Of a stretch of 64,000 bases of DNA, positions 1-14,200 are shown piece after piece (the stretch's first letter is position 1; every line of letters starts with the position of its first letter). The translations under genes and the position numbers were made by a program. Under the pieces are notes generated by a model. It saw nothing but the letters and a program-made list of their open reading frames with translations. It searched no databases and was not told where the DNA came from. The DNA is taken from contig HG738137.1 in assembly GCA_000499405.2 (NCBI GenBank), forward strand, positions 16,901,583 to 16,965,582, given 5' to 3'. The stretch comes from Onchocerca volvulus. Lineage: Eukaryota > Nematoda > Chromadorea > Rhabditida > Onchocercidae.

Positions 1-1370
1 ATTCCTATAGAAAAAGATCATGCATTTGCACATAAATCTCTTCCATTAATCGTAATTAATTAATTACAATTTTCCTATCTTTCTTTTTTCTTTTTATGCA
101 CCATCAATAAAATCATAAATAATATGAAAAGAAAAGAAAAAATTCTTAAATCTTAAAAAATCCAAAATTCCTAAATTCTTAATCTGAACTTATTCTTTAA
201 TTTTTCATTTCATTTATTATATTGCTAATTAATAAATCAAATAATTATTAAATTATTGTCGGATAAAAAAATTTCACATTAAACAGTTAAGCTAATAGCT
301 ATGTACACCATATAATTTCATAATATATATTCATCGTTTAATTTGATATTTCAGGAAATTAATTTCAAATATATCGCTAATTAAGTTGTTGTTTTTTTTC
401 TTTTTCTTCCTATTTTAAATATATTTCTCTTTCAAATAATTAAATTTCATCAAAAAAATTGAAAAAATTGAAAAATTGTCATATATACGTGTATTTATAT
501 GCTAATGTTAACTTTGTATATTTGATAAATTTCAAAAATTTTCATAATTTTTTCGTTTTAACAAAATGGGAGTAAAATTTATTGAAAAATTATTAAAATT
601 TTAAAATAAAAGGAAAGAAAGGGAGAGAGAGAGGGAGAGAGAAAGGGAGAAGGAAGGAAGAATGAGGGAGAGTGAGAGCAAGAGCAAAGAAAAAAAAAGG
701 AATGAAAATATATCAAAAATAATTTTAAATTATATAATTATTATTTAAATACAAAATTTAAATTAGAATTTATTCAATTTTTAACTAAATGCTTAAAAAT
801 TTCCTTTTTTTTCTTTTTATTTCTTGCATCTTTATGTAATTTAAGTGGAAATTTTGAAGGACAAAAAGAGTATTCAAGTCCTGTTTTCTTCGTATTTTGT
901 GTTAAAAAATTTTCTTTTTTTTTCTTTTAAAATTTCTTCTTTTTCTTTTTCATCTTCTTCCTCTCTTTTTTATATAATATAATGTTTTATAATTTTTCAA
1001 TCTAACTTTGCTCTTTTTCTTTTCTCTTTTGTTCATTTTCCTAATTTCAGACTTGTTTAGATGTCCGTCCGTTCCATTTTATTGTAGTAAAATAATTGGA
1101 AGAAATGATCGATGGTACAGCAAGCTATCGATCCTTTTCGTTCATTTTTATTTCATATATTTCAATTCCTCCTCTTCCTTCTCTTCCTCCTCCCTTTTCC
1201 TTCTAATTCCTCCCCATTTTTCCTTCTCTTCCTCCTTCTTTTCATTCTTCTTCTTCTTACTACTACGATTTGTTCCTTCTCTTCTCTTTTCCGCTAATCG
1301 TAATTAAATCGAACAATGTTTCGTTTGGTCGTAGTTCGTTTCAAATTATCTTATCCGAAGACATACACAA

Positions 1371-1430
1371 AGAGAGGGAGAGAGAGAGAAAGGGAGAGGG
1401 AGGGGAAGAGAGAGAGAGAGAGAGAGGGAG
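1371..1430. repeat. GA-rich microsatellite
   Basis: Nearly pure AG/GA dinucleotides with a few GGG interruptions. It is one of four similar purine tracts in the first 4 kb. Confidence 0.9.
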
Positions 1431-1734
1431 AATATGTCACTGTTCAACACATTTTTGATATATTTTAGTTGAAAAGAAGGCCAGTTTTCCACTTTTTTTT
1501 TTTCCGAAAGGACATTTTAACTATACGCTGAGCTTCTTTTAGTCGTCCCCTGCATGATCTGTATGCTATTTTTCTCGATTAACACCCTTACTCTCATATT
1601 TCGATGTACTCTTTTCTATTCAAGGTCTTCATTTTTATTCCATTTCTCTCTCTCCCCTCTTCTCTTTCTTTCTCTTCTTTTTTCTTTCTTCGTATGACCA
1701 AACATCGTTCTCAATTCATACTGTTCCAAAAGGA

Positions 1735-1802
1735 GAAAAAAAAAAAAAAAAGAAAGAAGAAAGAAAGAGAAAAAGAAAGAGAGAGAGAGAGAGGGAGAGA
1801 AT
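1735..1802. repeat. A-rich to GA-rich purine tract
   Basis: An A-run grades into AAAG/AAGA units and then GA dinucleotides. It is an all-purine tract on the plus strand. Confidence 0.85.
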
Positions 1803-2859
1803 TTTTCGTCGTTGCTACTTTAGTTGTGGTGGATTAATCATTGAGAAAGCTCATCGGTTTTTACCTTTGTTATAGTTAACACAGAATTTCTTTTTCTTTT
1901 AAAATTTAAATTAAAATTTTAATTTAAATTTCATCGAATATTTAGATAATTCTGTCAAATATTTAATGATAAAATATTTTGTAAATTTGATTTCTTTTCA
2001 AAATGCTATCAAAAATTCATTGTCTAAATATATAGATATATCTATAGATGTATGAGTATTTGTTGTATAACTGTTCAATCATTATATATGTATTTGAATT
2101 AAAAATGTAAATGAAAAATGGATAGAAATTAAATTCAAAAATTATATTTCATATTATCACTGTATTATATAAATTATATTTTGTTCTATTATACAAAAAT
2201 TATATTTTATTATATTACATTATATTGTAATTTATTTTTTATTTTTTGACATGTGATTAATTAATTCATGCCTATTAATTATCAATTAAAAGAAAAAATA
2301 AATTAATAACTTTTTTTTTTTGCAATATTAAGCTATTTTTGTAATATTTACAGTGAAATCATAATATCATGATATCAAAATTTTTGTAGATTGATATTTA
2401 AATTTTTCATTAAATTTTCATACAAAAATTTCATCAATCATTGTGTTTTAATTTTTTAATTATAAATTTTTTGTTTTTTTTCTTTTATTTTTAATTTTTT
2501 ATTTTATTGTTTAAATCGTTTGTAACGTCGTATTCGAATTCGCTTACAATGTAAAGAACTAATTATTTTTATTATCTTAATTAATTTCTTTTTTCTCTCA
2601 AATTACTTACAGTTCATTTGTAGCAAAAAGATAAAAAACCTAAGCGAGCAAGCAAAATTATCATTCTGATATTTTCTTAAAACTTTTTAACGTATAGTTT
2701 GATGAATTATTGTAGGTAAAAATGAATTGTTATGAAAATATTGGTAGCTGAATGATTTTGCAACACCGACGAAACTGCTATTCGATAAGAAGAAAGCTTA
2801 ATCTTATCATCTTCAATCATATTTACGGGTCTGATAAATGATAAATTTATAAGGGTTAT

Positions 2860-2912
2860 TAATTAATCAATCAATCAATCAATCAATCAATCGATCAATC
2901 AATCAATCGACT
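2860..2912. repeat. AATC tetranucleotide microsatellite
   Basis: About a dozen AATC units with two AATCG variants, about 95 bases before the putative first daf-12 exon. Confidence 0.9.
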
Positions 2913-3006
2913 ATTTGTATATGTAAAAATATTCATACATAGACGAATATATATATACAAGTTATATCTACTGCAATAAAACTTTTTTATTGTTTGATTG
3001 TATTGG

Positions 3007-3150
3007 ATGGCTGATATGAATAGCTTATTATCATCGATATCATCATCAGTATCAACATCATTATCAGCATCATCAACAACAGCACCAACAACAACAGGAC
3101 AATCACAGGATAATTATATGCAATGGAATATGTTCAAATTTTATGCTAAG
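3007..3150 (+). CDS. daf-12: Putative first coding exon of daf-12
   Basis: An open stretch beginning [15 protein letters not shown], rich in Ser and Thr, ends at AAG before a GTTATC donor. It stops in phase 0, matching the phase of the exon starting at 7450. A longer start at 2998 (MYWM) is also open. Its base use is less simple than the surrounding microsatellites. Against it: no splice acceptor for a trans-spliced leader sits just upstream, the exon resembles no N-terminus I know, and the intron that follows would be 4.3 kb. The alternative is that translation starts at the ATG at 7456. Confidence 0.45.
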
Positions 3151-3687
3151 GTTATCTTTCCTCAGTATTATATCCATTCAATAAATTCGACAAATCAATC
3201 ATAAATATTTCTTCATTTCTTTTTTTTTTTTTAATTTTCCTTTTCTTTTTTTGCTGTTATTGTTATAGCAAATTTTTTCTTCCTCTTTTTTTACCGTATT
3301 TGTTGTAGCAAATTTTCTCTTTCTCTTTTCTAGCGTTATTGTTATAGCAAATTTTTCTTCCTTTTTTTTTCCTCTTATTGTTGTAGCATATTCTTTCTTT
3401 TTTTTGTCGTTATTGTTATAGTAAAATTGTTATGTGAAACAAAAAATTTGTTAAATATTTTGAAAATATTAGTAATACTATTAGTTTGATAGAATTTATT
3501 GATTAAATTTCATGTAAGCATGCAAAAAAAAAAAAAAGGAGAAAAAAGTTTTGTTTTGCACTCCTTTTTTTTTTCACGGAAGATTATTTTTGATATGAAA
3601 AACATTTAATATCTTTTTTCTTTTTTTTTTTTTTTACATTAATAATATTTGTTCATATATGCTTATTATAAACTTGCATTCATATAA

Positions 3688-3753
<66 letters not shown>

Positions 3754-6700
3754 GAGAGAGGGAGAATCGTTTCAAATAACTTGTCTATTTATAACCTTTA
3801 CTTGTTTAATTAAACAAAACGTCAAATCTTTTTTAAACGAAAAGTCAAAGATCAGAAAAGGTCAAAAATATGCTTCGTTGTTGAACACAGTGCGAAGAAG
3901 CAACAGGTAAATGTAATATAGCGTTTTATATATATATATATATATGAGTGTATTATATGCTATGTAAATAATCATTCTTGATATGTGTGTTATGAAATTT
4001 AAAAAAAAAAAAAAAAATTTTTTTTTCTGTTTGAAAAAGTTTTTTTTTTTTAATATTTCTTGAACTATTCGAATTATAGCTATCATCATTGGATTTTTTT
4101 TTTTTTCGTGTGTGTGTGTTATCGTTATCATCATCATTTGTTATTATATTATTATTGTTGTTACTGTTGTTTGTTATCAGCATTGTCATCATCATCATCA
4201 TCACTGTCATCATTATTTCTTTAACTATTCGAATTATAGCTATCATTATTGGATTTTTTTTTTTTTTTGGTTTTGTTTATTGTTATCATCATCATTTGTT
4301 ATTATTATTGTTATTGTTATTGTAATTTGCTATTATCATTATCACCATTATCATCACCATCATCATCATCATCACTATCATCATTATTAGTAAAAATGAT
4401 TATACAAGGAATTTGTCGAAAACTTGCATAGAGAGAGTAATTGGTAGAAGTTTTTGAAGAATGCAAACATCGGCTTGCTTTATCATCATATATTTCTAAG
4501 TTTTAATTGTTCTTTTATATTCTATTCTATTTTTCTCCATTCTATTCTATTCTATTCCATTCTCTTCTATTCTATTCTATTCTATTCCATTTTGCTCATT
4601 TTTTACAGCTCATACTCGCAATGTACATACATATGAAAGTTTTTATCGCATTTTTTTCTTTTTTTTTTTTCACTACTACACACATATGTATATATATATA
4701 TATATATCTCCAATTTACATTACAATTAATAAAACACATAGCAATGCTTTATGTATGTGCGTGTGTGTAGGTGTATGTGTGTGGATGTATGTGGGTGTAT
4801 GTAGGTGCATGTGTGTGAATGTATGTGGATGTGTGTATGGGTGTATGCCTGTGTATGTGTGCATGTGTGTATGGATGTGTATGTTCTTATCCGTCTGTAT
4901 GTATGTGAGTGTGTCTGTCCGTCTCTCTGTATATTTAAATGTTCAAAATTAATTGTTTACATTTATATCCATAAATGTAAAAATGATGAAAAATGCAGTG
5001 TTCACCTGTATTACAGATACACATATATATTTGCCATATATGAATTGTATTATTTTGAACATTCAATTCTTGTTTATTGAAAAATTCAGAATCGATCGAA
5101 ATTGAAACGAAAAATTAAATTCAGAATTGAAATGGAAAAAAAAATGTTGAATTTATCAAAATGAGAATAAAATTAGGAAAAGATGGATAAGATTGTTACA
5201 TTTATTCCATATATTTAAATTTTCAGTTGAATTATAAAAGAATTGTTCCATTTGTATTGTTATTTGTTTGTTTGTTTGTTTATTTGTTGTTGCTATTTTC
5301 ATCGAAAGGACAAATTTTTCGAAATTTCAATTTTATTATGAAATTTTGTTTTCAATCTTTTTTCCATCTTTTTTGTGTCAATTTAGGCAATGCAATATTT
5401 AGAATTTTGAAGTCATTCTTTTTACTCATTACTAGCAATTTTATTAGTTTTCAATCTTTAAATTTCTGAAATTTAATTTTAATTACTTCTAGTCTGAAAT
5501 ACTTGGTTAATGCCGTAATTATTACCTAAATATCTAGCATTTGTTCTTTTTTTTTTCCTTTTCATATTTACTCATTCAATTTATTACGAATTATTTTTCA
5601 ATCTATTATTTCTTTTTTTCTTTTGATCCTTAATAAATTTGCTTTTTCAAAATGATAAATATATTTTCAGTAATTTTTGTTTCTTTTCTTTTAATTTTCT
5701 TCTTTTTCGTATAATTTTTACTTCAATTCAGTGAATTTGTGTAATTGATATTTCAATAAATATTCATACATTTATGATTACTATTAATGATATAAATTTT
5801 CTTTTATATTTATATTTTAATTTTATAACAGATTCCCTTTTTTTTTCTTTTTTTCTTTTCTGAAAATGAATTAAGTTTTACAACGAGCTTATTTCTTAAG
5901 TTCATATTTAAAAAGCAGTTAAACTGGAAAAAAAATGCAAAATTGAATTGAATTACAATAATATATTTAATAATATCATACATTCTATGGAATTGACAAC
6001 ATTTGAAATCATTTCAATTACAAATAAAATTTAACAATACATATGCAAATTGCATTAAATTTTCGTTATTCCTTTATTTAAAATTATTTATTCCTTCATT
6101 TTTTTTTATTAAATTATTTTTACTTCATCCCGAAACATTTTCAAAAAATTGAAGTTTAATTAAATGACTTTGTTTTTATCTATTTTTTTTTCGTTGAGGG
6201 AATTATGTATATTAATTTCATCGAATAATAATTAATTGATGCATTATTCATTTCTCAATTATAGGTAGAATTTATTTTCGTTAAAAATAAGAAGAAAATT
6301 ATTCTTTAGTATGCTGAATAATAACTGAAAATGAATATTGTTGCAATTATAACTACAATTTTTCTAATTCGACAATCTTTCTTCTCTGAAAAAATTATTG
6401 CTATTGTACTATTTTTGAATTACTTTATTTTTTAAAAAAGTAAATTATTCCGTTGATGTAGTATTAACATAGATGAACTTGCCAAAAGATCATATGAAAT
6501 AATTTGATCTTTCTAAGCCAAATTACGTCTGAATTCTTGGAAAAGTTCATGCAAAGTGCAACAACGTAGATTTATGAATCTTGTTGAATGCCAAATACAT
6601 CGAATAAAAAAATTTCAATTTTTTTCTTTCTTTCTAACGTAAAACTGGCCTTATATTGTACTTCATTTTGATTATTTTACAGACTTGTACTCTCGCAAAA

Positions 6701-7417
6701 AGGGTGTTGTAAGTACATCCGGGGAAAAAAAAACCATTATTGACATCCAGAAGTCATTCAGGAATAAATATAAATTCAAAAGATTCAAAAAAGTACAATT
6801 TTTCTTTTCCTTTTCTAAGAATAGTAAAATTTTAGGACAGAAAAATTTTGCAAATTTTGCAATTTATTGAAAAAAAAATTTATAGATTTGCATTCATTTT
6901 ATATTATTACCTTTATTAATTGAAAAAATATTATTGTTTTTACGAAATGGGAAAAGTATAAGGTAAAAATGAAAAATGATAACGTAAATGTAAATGTGAT
7001 ATGGATATCATATGGATTTCTGGGATAATTCGGGATCTGATATTTTCTAATATTAAGATGGATGTGAAGATTAAAAATAATTAGCAATATAAATTCTATT
7101 TTATAAATAAGTTTCATTTTTAAGAAAGTTCATTTTTAACATCAATATCAAGAATTTTTAACTTTTGTCACGTGTATTGCTAATAAAATATGATAATTTT
7201 CTTCAAATTTACATTTAATTAAGTGCCTATTTTAATAAATTATGATGTCTTTTTTTGGCGTAGTTAACTTACTTTTTTTTGTAAGTTTTTTGTGATTTGA
7301 AGTTTTTTTTTGACGTACTTTAACGTATGTGGTACAAATTTGAATATATATTTTTTTAAATAATTTACTTGTTAAGAGAGAAAGGAATGTTTTTGGTCTA
7401 TTTGTCAAATAATTTTA

Positions 7418-7448
<31 letters not shown>

Positions 7449-10400
7449 GCAGCAGATGAGTACACCAGATGATCCGGTAATTCATAGTCCCGGTTTGATA
7501 CGTAACGGTCCAGGAGCATTAACAACACCAACAGCACCAATCATATTAAATTCCGGTGCAGAAATTTTATCGGGTGAAAGTACAATAACGACAGGTACAA
7601 CAGGTACGGGTACTGCTGGTGCATTGGTTGATGGAACTGCAGAAACGGTGACAGCAGCAGCAGCAGCTAATACAGCGGTACGGTGTAACGGTGGTGGTTC
7701 CGGTATTACAGTAACGGTGGCACCAGGTTCATTGCCGGCAGTTGCTGCAGGCAATCTTTTGCGATTGTTGAAGGGTATATTAAATTACCAAAATTTGCTT
7801 CAGTTTTTTACTTCAACTTTTTTTTTTCACTTTAGTTTTTTTTTTTGAATCAAATTATCGAACTTACTTCAGTTTTTAGTAGTACCTTATATACCTGGTT
7901 GCATCTTTAACCTCTTTTTCATATTCATTTTTTCATTTTTATTTCAATTAATGTTAAAATATGTTTTTTTTAATTAGTATTTATCAAATAATTGGAATTA
8001 TTGCTGTTTTCTTTTTTTTTTCTGATAAATTTTTGTAGATATTCTCATTAGAATAATTTAAGTAGCTCATCTATGAGGATCGAAGAAGAAATTTAAAATG
8101 ATTTATACAATTCTTTTCTTTGTTGAATATATTTCAAAAAAAAAAAAAATACATCCTTATTAATTCTAATCATTTATAATTATCAGTTTAATTGTGATGA
8201 AATTACGATAAGAAAAGCGTTTGAAAAAAGTGTAAAAGTACCGAAATATTTTGATTCCGTTCCGTAAGCTGTAAATTAATAAGTTTTGAAATTGTTCTTC
8301 GTAAGAAGAATGTTTTTTGTGAATTTAATTTTATGAAATGATTTCATTGGGTGGAATTTTTCAGTTTGACTGTAGAAAGATGCTATTGTATTTGTAGGAG
8401 GACTATCTGGTGTAGGTTTAAATGTTATGGATGAATTAACGATGAATACTACTGCTGTACGTCAAAGTGCTTCATCTAGTAGGTGCTGTTCGCCGAATCT
8501 AGAAACTGGCGCTGATGTTTGTTTTATTACTGTGGATATTAAAATTTTGTTTACAAAATTTGCAAATTTTAAAAATTACAGTGCAAAATATGAAAGTCTT
8601 ATAATTCATTCGGCTAATTGGATTGGTTATTTCAAACAGAAATTCAGAATTAATGCAATTGATCACTATCGGTTTTATTATTATCGGTCGTTGACTTTAT
8701 TTTGATTTCTATATATTTAACAATTTTTTTTTAAATGAAAAGTTGAAAAATTTAGTTGCAAGAAATGTTATAATTTTTAAAATTTATTCCAAACAGAAAA
8801 TAACAGGCAGATTTAAAAGTGCGCAATCACTAATTTTATTTCATAAGTTTGCAGGAAGCTCGACGTCGTCAAAAAACGTGTCGCGTATGCGGTGATCATG
8901 CAACGGGTTATAATTTCAATGTTATCACATGCGAATCGTGTAAAGCTTTCTTCAGAAGAAATGCCCTAAGACCTAAGGTTATTTTATCTCTTATTCCCAC
9001 ACTTTGTTCTTTTGTTTTCAAAGAAACATTTCGAATTATCAAATTGCTGGTATTTTCATAAGTTAACAGCAAATTTCATCGAAATTTGTTCATTGTCATC
9101 CTTATCATGTCATTATCATCATACAACGAATCTTTGAAATTAAATATCTAATAGTTTTTCAGGAGTTTAAATGTCCTTATTCGGATGACTGTGATATTAA
9201 TTCAGTAAGCCGTCGATTCTGCCAAAAATGCCGATTACGGAAATGTTTTGCTGTAATGCTTATTACACATATCTATTTTGTAACGTAATCATCATAGTTA
9301 TAAAATACAACAATCATTTCTGGTCTCAAAATATCATAAAAAACACAAAATTATCAAGATTTTCTACTTCGATAGTATTGTAATTAATTTATGTTAGGAA
9401 TAATGATTCTATAGATAATTTGGATTATTATGAAAACTGATCATGAAGTCACTTTTTTGCCAGCTAATTTTATAATTGATATGATTTTTTTTTTTTAGGT
9501 CGGTATGAAAAAGGAATGGATTTTAAATGAGGAACAATTAAGGAGACGGAAGAATTCACGTTTAAATCATATGCAACAACAGCAAAATCGAAATACAAAT
9601 GCTAATAATAGTAGTACTAATGCAACAACAGGTATTGCAAATACAAACAGAAAATTACCAACGCCAGTGAATATTACTACCTCGAATCAACCATGCAATA
9701 CTACTTCATCTTCGAGTACACCACGTACGCTTCTTTCTAGCTAATCTTTATAAATAAAAATGTAAATGTTCGTTTGTTCAAAATCTTAAATCTCCGAAAG
9801 TTCTTAAACACGCGTCTTATCTTTGTGAAAACAGTCGTCTATTCGAATGCAACGTTTTTGCAAATTTTCAAATCAATCGGTGAAGAAGAATCTGAAACGT
9901 TTTGTAAGAATGAATAATGCAGAAAGTAGACATGGTCAAAAAATTCAATCCGCTCATCCACTTTTATCTGTTACATCTGTGATTGGTAAAGAAAAAAATG
10001 GATATATCTATATAAAAACATGCGTTTATTGGAATTCAAGTGTATCGAAATTTCAAATCAGTCGATGAAGAACTTGAAACATTGTGTAGAAATGAATAAC
10101 GAACATTTACATTTTTATTTATACAGATATATGTAAGTATAGTACACGTAAGCATTATAAAATGTATTGGAAGTAAAATCGAAATACAAATGCTAGATTA
10201 AATGACAATTTTTAAAGATTTCTGCACTATATTTTAGGAAGGTATAATTATATTTATAGAATGAATCATTATTTGCTTCTAGTAAATCTGTAGGAAAAAA
10301 ACAAATGCCAGAAAAATTTTCAGATTGTTTTTGGTATCAGGAAATTATTTACATGTAATATTAGTTGTAAGACCTTAACAATGAAACAATATTTACATAG

Positions 10401-11205
10401 TGTTAATATATTGATATAGTACCGTATTTTAGTTAATCGCTTTGGTATTATTCGTAATTTTCTGAGACATTATTGAAATATGAGATATCTTTTCAGAGTG
10501 ATATTTCCGTATGAAATTAAGTAAAATTGATTACAGATAATAAATCGTTAGCAAAATTAATTATTTTAAAATTTCATTGAAATTACGATCATATATTAGA
10601 AAAAAATCAAATCTTCCACATATTGGAATAAATTTTCAGCAACAATGTTCAATACAGCTCAGATGATCCATCGCAGGGAGTCAGATTCGACGCTTATTAA
10701 TCCATCCGTTGTTCATACGGTTTGCTTATTTGTTTATTGTCTGATTATCAATTTATCATTCTCACAAATGTTCATATCATTTCGTACGAATATGATTGCT
10801 TATACTCTTTTGAAATAAACTTAAGAAGTTTGATTTCATTTCAAGTTTTATATTATCATAGGTATTGTATCGTATATCTACAATGTATTATAAAATTTCT
10901 ATATTATTGTACATTTTGAGTTATTTATTCTTTTGTTTATTTATGATAAATTTGTTGCAGATGTTAAGTCCTACTAATTCGACCGTTTCACCTTCTGTGC
11001 TATCTTCCTCATCACCTGATTCCCCTACACATAGTGCTCTCATCGGTCTACCTCAGCTCGATACTAACAGTGATGCCGTATGTTATTATTGTTTTCTTTT
11101 TTCTTCTTTTATTTTACTTAAGTATTAGCATTTATTTGTAAAATTTCTTTGTTACTATACAATTTTTTACTACAACATTAAAAAATGTAAAAGCTATTTC
11201 ATTCT

Positions 11206-11239
<34 letters not shown>

Positions 11240-14200
11240 AAACCGTTAGAAATCGTAAAAGATCAAGAAAAAAGAATTTATGATAATTAATAAAGACTCT
11301 TTATAGATTATCACTCACTCATATGGCATATTTCTCACTTTATATCTTTTTAATTCTTCTTGAGAATTAAAAAAAAAAAAAAAAAAAAAAAAAGATCCCC
11401 AAGAAACTCTTTTGTGTTGATTTTATGGAGAAATTATATAATAATTTCAGTATGAATCAAATTTAATGCGCTTACAACGACAACAAGCAGCTGTAGCTGC
11501 CGGTGCAGCCTATGCAAATTTACGACGAAATGGTTGTGGTTCGGGAATGTTACCACCGAATTCAGCATTATCATCATTAACCCGTGCTACCGATGTTTTC
11601 TCATCAAAAGGTACCTATTTGTTAGTTCCTTATCCAAAATAATTTTTTGCTAAGATTTGATTCAAAAAGAGTGATGAATAATCATGTGTTTGTTAAAAGG
11701 TATAATTGGTATTCAAATTTGAAGTAATAAATCAGAATCAAGGGCATTTTCTTCATTTTATATTAAAGAAATCGTATCTAAAAGTTAAAATCAAATGATA
11801 ATATTGAGTAATAATTAGGTCCAGAACCACATGTGACGATGTCGATGGAAGAATACCAAGCATTGGTGAAAGCAGCTAAAGCAGGCGGTGCTTTGGTACC
11901 TCCAGTTCCATCCTCTAGCTCAGATCCATGTTCTTCCCAGTCCATTCCCAATACTTTAGATGATATTAAACGTAATATTTATTCACCAATTGAACAAGAA
12001 ACATCAATGAACATCGGAAACAGCCATGGCATCATACGACCTTCATTGATCCAGTGCACGCGTTAGTTTGCTTCTGTCATTTTTCACATATTTCAGATAA
12101 ATTCTTAAGAGTTTTATGCAGAAAAATAAAATGATGTGTTTACAATATAGGATTTTATGATTTGACAAACTGAAGATGATAATTTTAACCTTAATATGAT
12201 TTTTTTTATTATTAATAATAGATAGCATGCAAACGAAAATTTTCATTCATTGAAAAACTTTAATCATTAATGACTTTCAATGCCATCAGAATTTATAAAT
12301 TTCAGCCATCACAGACTATACAGAATTGAGCGCAGCAGCAGCTAATTTACCACGAACAACATATAAATTAACGCCGGATATGGAAAAAAAAGTAAAGTAT
12401 ATGCACGATACGATATACGATGAATTGAATACTGATTCACCAAAATTGTTCACTGAACGTGAAACTTTGAAAGCTCGTTTTACCCTACTTGAAGATTTTT
12501 CTAGATCCTCTGGTTTGAAAGTTGTGCTAATTTTTACAAAGAATTTAGTGACTTTTAAATACTTCTGCTTGAAATGCATATTCAATATAATAAGCTCTTG
12601 GTAATATCCTATCCAGATCCTAGATATGACCAATATCAGTCTTCTCTAGAACATTCACGGTGTCAGATACTTCTTTAGCCATTTTTCTTATCCATCTCTT
12701 CCTGATTCTGGTTATTCCTTAGAATCCATTATGTTTCACGTTCAATTTCGAACAACTAAATTAATTACCAATTTCAAAAGTTATTTCAAAGTCACTTACT
12801 TCTTTCAACATTCTATATTTTGTGGATATCTTTCTGTGCATGTTTATCGGATAAGAATTTTTTTAGCAAGCAATTTATCATGAAGGCGATTCCCGACTTA
12901 ATTATCAACTTAATTCAGCCGAACTTCGCGCACTGGATATCGTTAGTGTTTCTTCGATAAATTTTATCCGTGAAGTTTTGCAGCTAATACATTGATATGC
13001 TATCTTGTATCCTAAGCTCTAAACGCTTCTGAATATGATATCAAAGAAAATGTTAGTGTTTTGCGGAGAAGAATTCGATGAACGGGAAATACTTATCATT
13101 AATCATTTTTATAGGTTCGAGATGCATTTGTATGCATGAATGAGCCAATCGAAGATCCACGGAAGGCTGCGTATTTGAAGAAGGTTAATCATACTCCGAC
13201 CGATATTCTTAATATCATAGACATCACAATGCGAAGATTGGTTAAAATGGCAAAAAAACTGCCTGCATTTAACGATTTATCGCAGGATGGAAAGTTTGCA
13301 CTATTGAAAGGTATGTTATTACTTTACTTTTTGCAATTATTGATTACTGTTACTTTTTAAAGCTTGTAAGCACCAAGCATTATATGTTATATAGTAGTTT
13401 CGGTTATACCGAAAATGATTTCATCATTTGCAAAGTTAACGTATAAAAATTGCTAGTATTTTCAATAGAGAAAGCAGGCTAATGAAAAGAAAGAGATAAT
13501 TTGCAGACTTTATAGACTTAATAATTTTTAAATTTAATGTAAGCTGCTGATCTAAATAATTGCAAGTTCAAATCGAAGTTATAGGTTTGATTTCACTGAA
13601 AAAGTGAAACTTTATCTGTGTATTCTCAAAAAAGTGATAAGTTGGTAAGAAATAATACAAAGTTTTGGTTTCATATAAATCAAGATTTATTGAAAGGAGA
13701 AAAGGTTCATATAAATTTTTCTTTTGTAGACTTTAGCTAAATAATAAAATTTAGTAATTTCTATTGTAATATCAAATTTGGAGAAACAATATGCAGTAAA
13801 AAGATACCGCAATAATATCAATATCATTCGTTTTTTATTGGATTTTTAAATTTAAATTAGTCGCTAATCATGTGTTATTCTTCCTATTTCAGGAGGAATG
13901 GTAGAAATGTTGACGATGCGTGGTGTGACACGTTTTGATATGGATCGAAAGTGTTGGCGGACACCGATCATTTCCGAAGATAGTAAGATATCATTGGAAA
14001 TGTTTGATCAATTAAAGGAGGGACTTCGTGATCAACAGAAAGAAGGATTTTTGAAGTAAATTACTTTAATTAGTTTTATATAACTTATTCTGATATATCA
14101 CTGGATCGATTTATCGTTTGCTACTATAAAGAAAAATATTATCAATGCAATTATTATAGTTCTCTTTTAACTATGATCTTTTGCTAATAATTGTTCATAC

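Larger units (their letters stand above)
1..2997. other. Non-coding stretch upstream of the putative first daf-12 exon
   Basis: No convincing gene is visible here. The stretch is very AT-rich and pyrimidine-rich, with poly-T runs and several short purine (GAGA) tracts, the clearest near 600-690, 1371-1430 and 1735-1802. Open frames here are Ser/Phe/Leu-rich or Arg/Glu-rich products of these tracts and do not look like proteins. It may be promoter or upstream-intron sequence of the daf-12 gene, but no exon resembling the basic N-terminal region of nematode DAF-12 was recognised. Confidence 0.6.
3151..7449 (+). other. Long first intron of daf-12, or upstream region if exon 1 is wrong
   Basis: No conserved coding sequence was found. 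The stretch holds a 39-bp tandem repeat, a long AG microsatellite, a TCA/TTA trinucleotide region, a TCTAT repeat and a GTATG repeat, each listed separately. From about 5000 to 7400 it is plain AT-rich sequence. The 3' end is a near-pure T run of about 30 bases followed by AG, a very strong acceptor. Confidence 0.55.

Noticed and set aside
4089..4431. Several open frames rich in Ile, His or Leu on both strands
   Set aside because: They are translations of the TCA/TTA trinucleotide tract; composition is fully explained by the repeat.
7482..7754. 90-codon minus-strand frame rich in Ala, Val and Pro
   Set aside because: It lies opposite daf-12 exon 2 and has no start context or motif; a shadow of the GC-richer exon.
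12316..12633. 105-codon minus-strand frame
   Set aside because: Antisense shadow of daf-12 exon 11, whose plus frame is phase-consistent and conserved.
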